A stretch of DNA of 7,340 bases. It comes from Peptococcaceae bacterium (lineage in GTDB: Bacteria; Bacillota; Desulfitobacteriia; Desulfitobacteriales; Desulfitobacteriaceae). Under the pieces are notes generated by a model. It saw only the letters and a list, made by a program, of their open reading frames with translations, did not search any database and had not been told where the DNA came from. Positions 5,290 through 7,340 of this stretch are shown here, one piece after another. The translations under genes and the position numbers were made by a program. Location: positions 1-7,340 of the forward strand of contig JAITOS010000158.1 in assembly GCA_031289815.1 (NCBI GenBank), written 5' to 3'. Position 1 is the stretch's first letter. Every line of letters begins with the position of its first letter.

Positions 5290-6437
5290 ACCCTTAATAC
5301 ATCCTTGATATTCCGTATACTCTGGATCACGTCGTCGGTGGTCGGCGAATCAATATCGACGATCGCGTAGGCCCAGACGCCGCGGCTCTTGTTGATCATA
5401 TTGGAAATATTGATGTTATTTTTGGATAAAATCGTGGTGAATTGACTGAGCATGTTCGGTATATTCTGATAGTTAATGGCAATCCGTCCGGCGGAACCGC
5501 AGCGGCCCATATCACAATCGGGATAGTTCACGGAATTTCTGATATTGCCGTTTTCCAGATAATCCATGATCTGCTCGACCGCCATGATCGCGCAAGTGTC
5601 TTCCGACTCGATGGTGGAAGCCCCTAAATGCGGGATCGCAATGACGCCCTTGACCCCGGCCACCTTGGCGTTGGGGAAATCGGTGACATAGCGGTTGACC
5701 TTGCCGGAGGCTAAGGCGGCCAGGAGATCGTCGTCGTTAAACAGAGAGTCTCTGGAAAAATTCAATAAATTTACGCCGTTTTTCATCAGGGCAAAGGCCT
5801 CTTGATTGAACATGGCTTTGGTGCTATCGGTCAAGGGGATATGGACGGTAATGAAATCGCATTCCCGATAGATTTCATCCAGAGAACGGCAATGCTTCAC
5901 ATGCTTGGACAGCTTCCAGGCGGCGTCTACCGAAATAAACGGATCATAGCCGTAGACCTCCATGTCCAGATTGTTCGCCGCGTTGGCGACGAGAATACCG
6001 ACGGCGCCCAGACCGATCACGCCGATCTTCTTCCCTCGGATTTCGATACCGGCAAATTTCGCTTTGTTTTTTTCCACCAGCTTATCGAGTCCCGGATCGG
6101 TTTCCACCGTCTTGACCCAATGAATCCCTTCCACAATATCGCGGGAAGAAAGCAATAAACCGGCGACGACCAGTTCCTTGACGCCGTTGGCGTTGGCGCC
6201 GGGCGTGTTAAAGACGACGATTCCCTGTTCAGCGCACTTGTCCAAGGGAATATTATTCACCCCGGCGCCGGCTCTGGCGATGGCTTCCAACGAAGCTGGC
6301 AGCTCTAACTCATGCATGGCGGCGCTTCTGACCAGCGCGGCGGTGGCTTCGTCGAAACGGTCGGTTTGCTCGTATTGACCGGAGAATAATTCCAGACCTA
6401 CATGAGCGATAGAATTTAAGCAGGTTATCTTGAACAT
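5274..6437 (-). CDS. serA: D-3-phosphoglycerate dehydrogenase (ACT-domain D-2-hydroxyacid dehydrogenase)
   Basis: 387 residues, the short SerA form frequent in anaerobic gut-type bacteria. It oxidises 3-phosphoglycerate to 3-phosphohydroxypyruvate with NAD, the first step of serine synthesis. Substrate-domain motif ARAGAGVNNIP is at 54-64. The NAD-binding IGVIGLGAVG is at 138-147, with D165 as the acidic end of the Rossmann strand. The catalytic Arg is R229 (NFSRD), and the catalytic His is H270 in PHLGAST. A C-terminal ACT domain spans about 318-387 and may bind serine or another amino acid. The glutamate expected about 20 residues before the His is not evident: the segment reads DFPNAKVAG (253-261). 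I chose the ATG at 6437, 10 bases after AAGGG. The frame continues to an ATG at 6518, but that lies in the predicted -10 box. Assignment to SerA rather than a related 2-hydroxyacid dehydrogenase is likely, not certain. It is monocistronic here. Confidence 0.9.
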   Translation of the reverse strand: MFKITCLNSIAHVGLELFSGQYEQTDRFDEATAALVRSAAMHELELPASLEAIARAGAGVNNIPLDKCAEQGIVVFNTPGANANGVKELVVAGLLLSSRDIVEGIHWVKTVETDPGLDKLVEKNKAKFAGIEIRGKKIGVIGLGAVGILVANAANNLDMEVYGYDPFISVDAAWKLSKHVKHCRSLDEIYRECDFITVHIPLTDSTKAMFNQEAFALMKNGVNLLNFSRDSLFNDDDLLAALASGKVNRYVTDFPNAKVAGVKGVIAIPHLGASTIESEDTCAIMAVEQIMDYLENGNIRNSVNYPDCDMGRCGSAGRIAINYQNIPNMLSQFTTILSKNNINISNMINKSRGVWAYAIVDIDSPTTDDVIQSIRNIKDVLRVRAIK

Positions 6438-6484
6438 CTTCACGCATCCCTTCATCTTGTCAGTTAAATATTGTTTTATTACGG

Positions 6485-6508
6485 ACGCGGATGAGGTGAT
6501 TACCGCGT
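6485..6508 (-). promoter_or_regulatory. Hairpin at the 5' end of the serA leader
   Basis: On the minus strand ACGCGG and CCGCGT pair perfectly over 6 bp around a 12-base loop. The stem starts a few bases after the predicted transcription start. The left flank TGGCAACGCGG resembles the T-box antiterminator core (TGGNACCGCG), but no upstream specifier stem fits in the transcript. It may simply stabilise the mRNA end. Confidence 0.4.
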
Positions 6509-6516
6509 TGCCACAC

Positions 6517-6545
6517 ATTTTAGCATAAATTCAGCCGTTAGACAA
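6517..6545 (-). promoter_or_regulatory. SigA-type promoter of serA
   Basis: Read on the minus strand: -35 TTGTCT (6545-6540), 17-base spacer, -10 TAAAAT (6522-6517) with an extended TGC just upstream. Transcription should start near 6510, giving a leader of about 73 bases to the ATG at 6437. Confidence 0.7.
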
Positions 6546-6578
6546 TATTCTGAGCCGTTGGGGAGGGGACGCGCTGAC

Positions 6579-6611
6579 GGCGGTCAGTTCTGAAGATACA
6601 GCCGCCTTTTT
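6579..6611 (+). terminator. Terminator-like stem with T-run, pointing rightward
   Basis: GGCGG (6579-6583) pairs with CCGCC (6602-6606), followed by TTTTT (6607-6611) on the plus strand. No plus-strand gene precedes it. It lies between two minus-strand genes, so it would stop transcription running antisense into the DUF2442/DUF4160 unit. The stem is only 5 bp with an 18-base loop, so this is weak. Confidence 0.3.
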
Positions 6612-6630
6612 AAATTCACACCAGTTATTA

Positions 6631-6885
6631 TCATCTCAGCCTGTCAACAGGCTCGCTGTTCTCGTAGAGCGTATGGGGGCAAAAGTCTTGCCCGGTCGCC
6701 CAGCCAATTTCACCATCATTCACAGAAACGGACTTAAATAGCTTTATATCGGCCAAATCTTTATAAAACGTATGACTCAAAATCGGCTTGAAATTGTACA
6801 TACGCCGCTCGTTTTCGCCAAAGGTGAGCAGGAGACGGTAATCATCAAAAGGCGTCACGGCTTTCAATGCCGGATACGCGTCCAT
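6631..6885 (-). CDS. DUF2442 family protein
   Basis: 84 residues, the usual size for DUF2442. Family features are DDYRLLLTF (14-22), the FKPIL segment (32-36), LFKSVSVNDGEIGWATGQDFCPHTLYENS (49-77, read here as the conserved strand, Gly-Trp turn and C-terminal CPHTLY motif). It is a small beta-rich cytoplasmic protein of unknown biochemical function. The ATG at 6885 directly abuts the TAG of the DUF4160 gene, and AAAGGGG lies about 9 bases upstream inside that gene, so the two are translated as a unit. Small proteins of this family are often found beside DUF4160 proteins. The pairing has the layout of a toxin-antitoxin or other two-protein module, but I know of no proof of toxicity. Confidence 0.88.
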   Translation of the reverse strand: MDAYPALKAVTPFDDYRLLLTFGENERRMYNFKPILSHTFYKDLADIKLFKSVSVNDGEIGWATGQDFCPHTLYENSEPVDRLR

Positions 6886-7152
6886 CTATTCCAACCCCTT
6901 TATCTTAAAATATTCTCCGTCTGTCTGCATAATTTCCCACAGCAAGGCCAATTCTTCCTGGTGGATATCGGCCCATACTGCCACATATTTCGCCTTGTTA
7001 GGCGGGAAATTCCCGACGAGCATATCGCCGTTTAAGTCAAAGGACGCCTCATATTCTGAATATTTGGCGTGAAAATGCGGCGCCTGGTGTTGCTCCGTAT
7101 CCTTACAGTACATCCTGATGATAATCCCATAGAACAAAGAAATGATTGGCAG
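6886..7152 (-). CDS. DUF4160 family protein, apparent CTG start
   Basis: 88 residues from the CTG proposed here, or 83 from the TTG at 7137. Family motifs are FYGIIIRMY near the N-terminus, APHFHAKYSEYEASF (24-38) and WADIHQEELALLW (60-72). Members usually begin M-P-x-I-S-x-FYGIIIRMY. Here the frame upstream of the TTG reads L-P-I-I-S-L-FYGIIIRMY, so the family start methionine falls exactly on a CTG (7152-7150). AAGGAG at 7168-7163 is 10 bases before this CTG but 25 bases from the TTG, and no in-frame ATG, GTG or TTG lies between the CTG and the upstream TGA. Hence CTG initiation is the best reading; an ATG-to-CTG mutation that lowers expression or a sequencing error is the alternative. First gene of a two-gene unit with DUF2442; function unknown. 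Confidence 0.85.
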   Translation of the reverse strand: MPIISLFYGIIIRMYCKDTEQHQAPHFHAKYSEYEASFDLNGDMLVGNFPPNKAKYVAVWADIHQEELALLWEIMQTDGEYFKIKGLE

Positions 7153-7162
7153 GAGCGGTTGT

Positions 7163-7168
7163 CTCCTT
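7163..7168 (-). promoter_or_regulatory. Ribosome binding site that decides the DUF4160 start
   Basis: AAGGAG on the minus strand, 10 bases upstream of the CTG at 7152-7150. It is the only strong ribosome binding site in the leader and argues against the TTG at 7137, which is 25 bases away. Confidence 0.7.
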
Positions 7169-7201
7169 GTAGATTCGTCTCGTCTTCATGCTCACAAAAT
7201 G

Positions 7202-7230
7202 ATCATAGCATACCCATATTATCACGTCAA
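7202..7230 (-). promoter_or_regulatory. SigA-type promoter of the DUF4160-DUF2442 unit
   Basis: Minus strand: -35 TTGACG (7230-7225), exactly 17 bases, -10 TATGAT (7207-7202), plus an extended TGC before the -10. Both boxes match consensus at 5 of 6 positions. Transcription should start near 7195, about 43 bases before the CTG at 7152. It is among the strongest promoters in the window. Confidence 0.85.
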
Positions 7231-7340
7231 CGCGCCGTGTTGAAAAAAGAAATTTGCCACTTAGAGAATGCAGCCCCCCGCTTTTCGGCGGGCTTGCGGA
7301 GCAATATCCGGCTTTGTCGCGAAGCAATATATACCTATCT
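7231..7340. other. Right-edge stretch without a gene
   Basis: I see no convincing coding region. A hairpin CCCGC-TTTTCG-GCGGG lies at 7277-7292, with no T-run directly next to it on either strand. The 12-base GCGGAGCAATAT (7296-7307) recurs with one change at 7319-7330. On the minus strand a T-rich stretch (7241-7253) lies about 25 bases beyond the hairpin, so it could be the end of a gene beyond the window. Confidence 0.4.

Noticed and set aside
6455..6518. Longer N-terminus for the serA-like protein from ATG 6518 or 6455
   Set aside because: The 6518 ATG lies within the predicted -10 box. The 6455 ATG lacks a good ribosome binding site, and homologues start with the segment at 6437.
7103..7327. 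74-codon minus-strand frame overlapping the DUF4160 start, including a short ATG-started peptide from about 7189
   Set aside because: It crosses the promoter and leader of the DUF4160 unit, has low-complexity content and no ribosome binding site, and ends inside the DUF4160 gene in another frame.

Overview
The window reads as a chromosomal segment of a Gram-positive-lineage bacterium (Bacillota, probably Clostridia or Negativicutes). The signs are a short ThiC of about 433 residues, a 387-residue ACT-type 3-phosphoglycerate dehydrogenase, strong purine-rich ribosome binding sites, consensus SigA-type promoters and a TPP riboswitch. I cannot name the genus from this sequence alone.

Layout, plus strand first. 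A GltA/GltD/NfnB-type flavoprotein (14-1402) opens the window. It is followed by a more AT-rich gene for an unrecognised membrane-anchored protein (1481-2227). Next comes a thiamine unit: promoter (2315-2343), TPP riboswitch (2355-2437), a long structured leader (2438-2662), thiD (2663-3484) and thiC (3474-4775), the last two overlapping by 11 bases. A small coiled-coil gene (4884-5249) has its own promoter directly behind a terminator-like stem.

The right part is on the minus strand. A serA-like gene (5274-6437) converges on the coiled-coil gene, with a promoter at 6517-6545 and a mRNA leader that begins with a hairpin. Further right is a two-gene unit, DUF4160 (6886-7152) followed at once by DUF2442 (6631-6885), driven by a strong promoter at 7202-7230. 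The last 100 bases or so hold no convincing gene.

How the genes work together. ThiC makes HMP-phosphate from the purine intermediate AIR, and ThiD phosphorylates it to HMP-pyrophosphate. The unit therefore covers the pyrimidine branch of thiamine synthesis under thiamine pyrophosphate feedback; no thiazole-branch or coupling gene is present here. The GltA-like protein and SerA belong to central nitrogen and serine metabolism and have no visible regulatory link to the thi unit. The DUF4160/DUF2442 pair is a compact accessory unit whose layout resembles a toxin-antitoxin module, but its function is unproven.

I do not see a clearly new multi-gene system. The points most worth checking are the apparent CTG start of the DUF4160 gene, the long riboswitch-thiD leader with a 16-bp stem that lacks a U-tract, the heptad-repeat protein with a nearly absent 5' leader, and the SerA homologue lacking an obvious catalytic glutamate.
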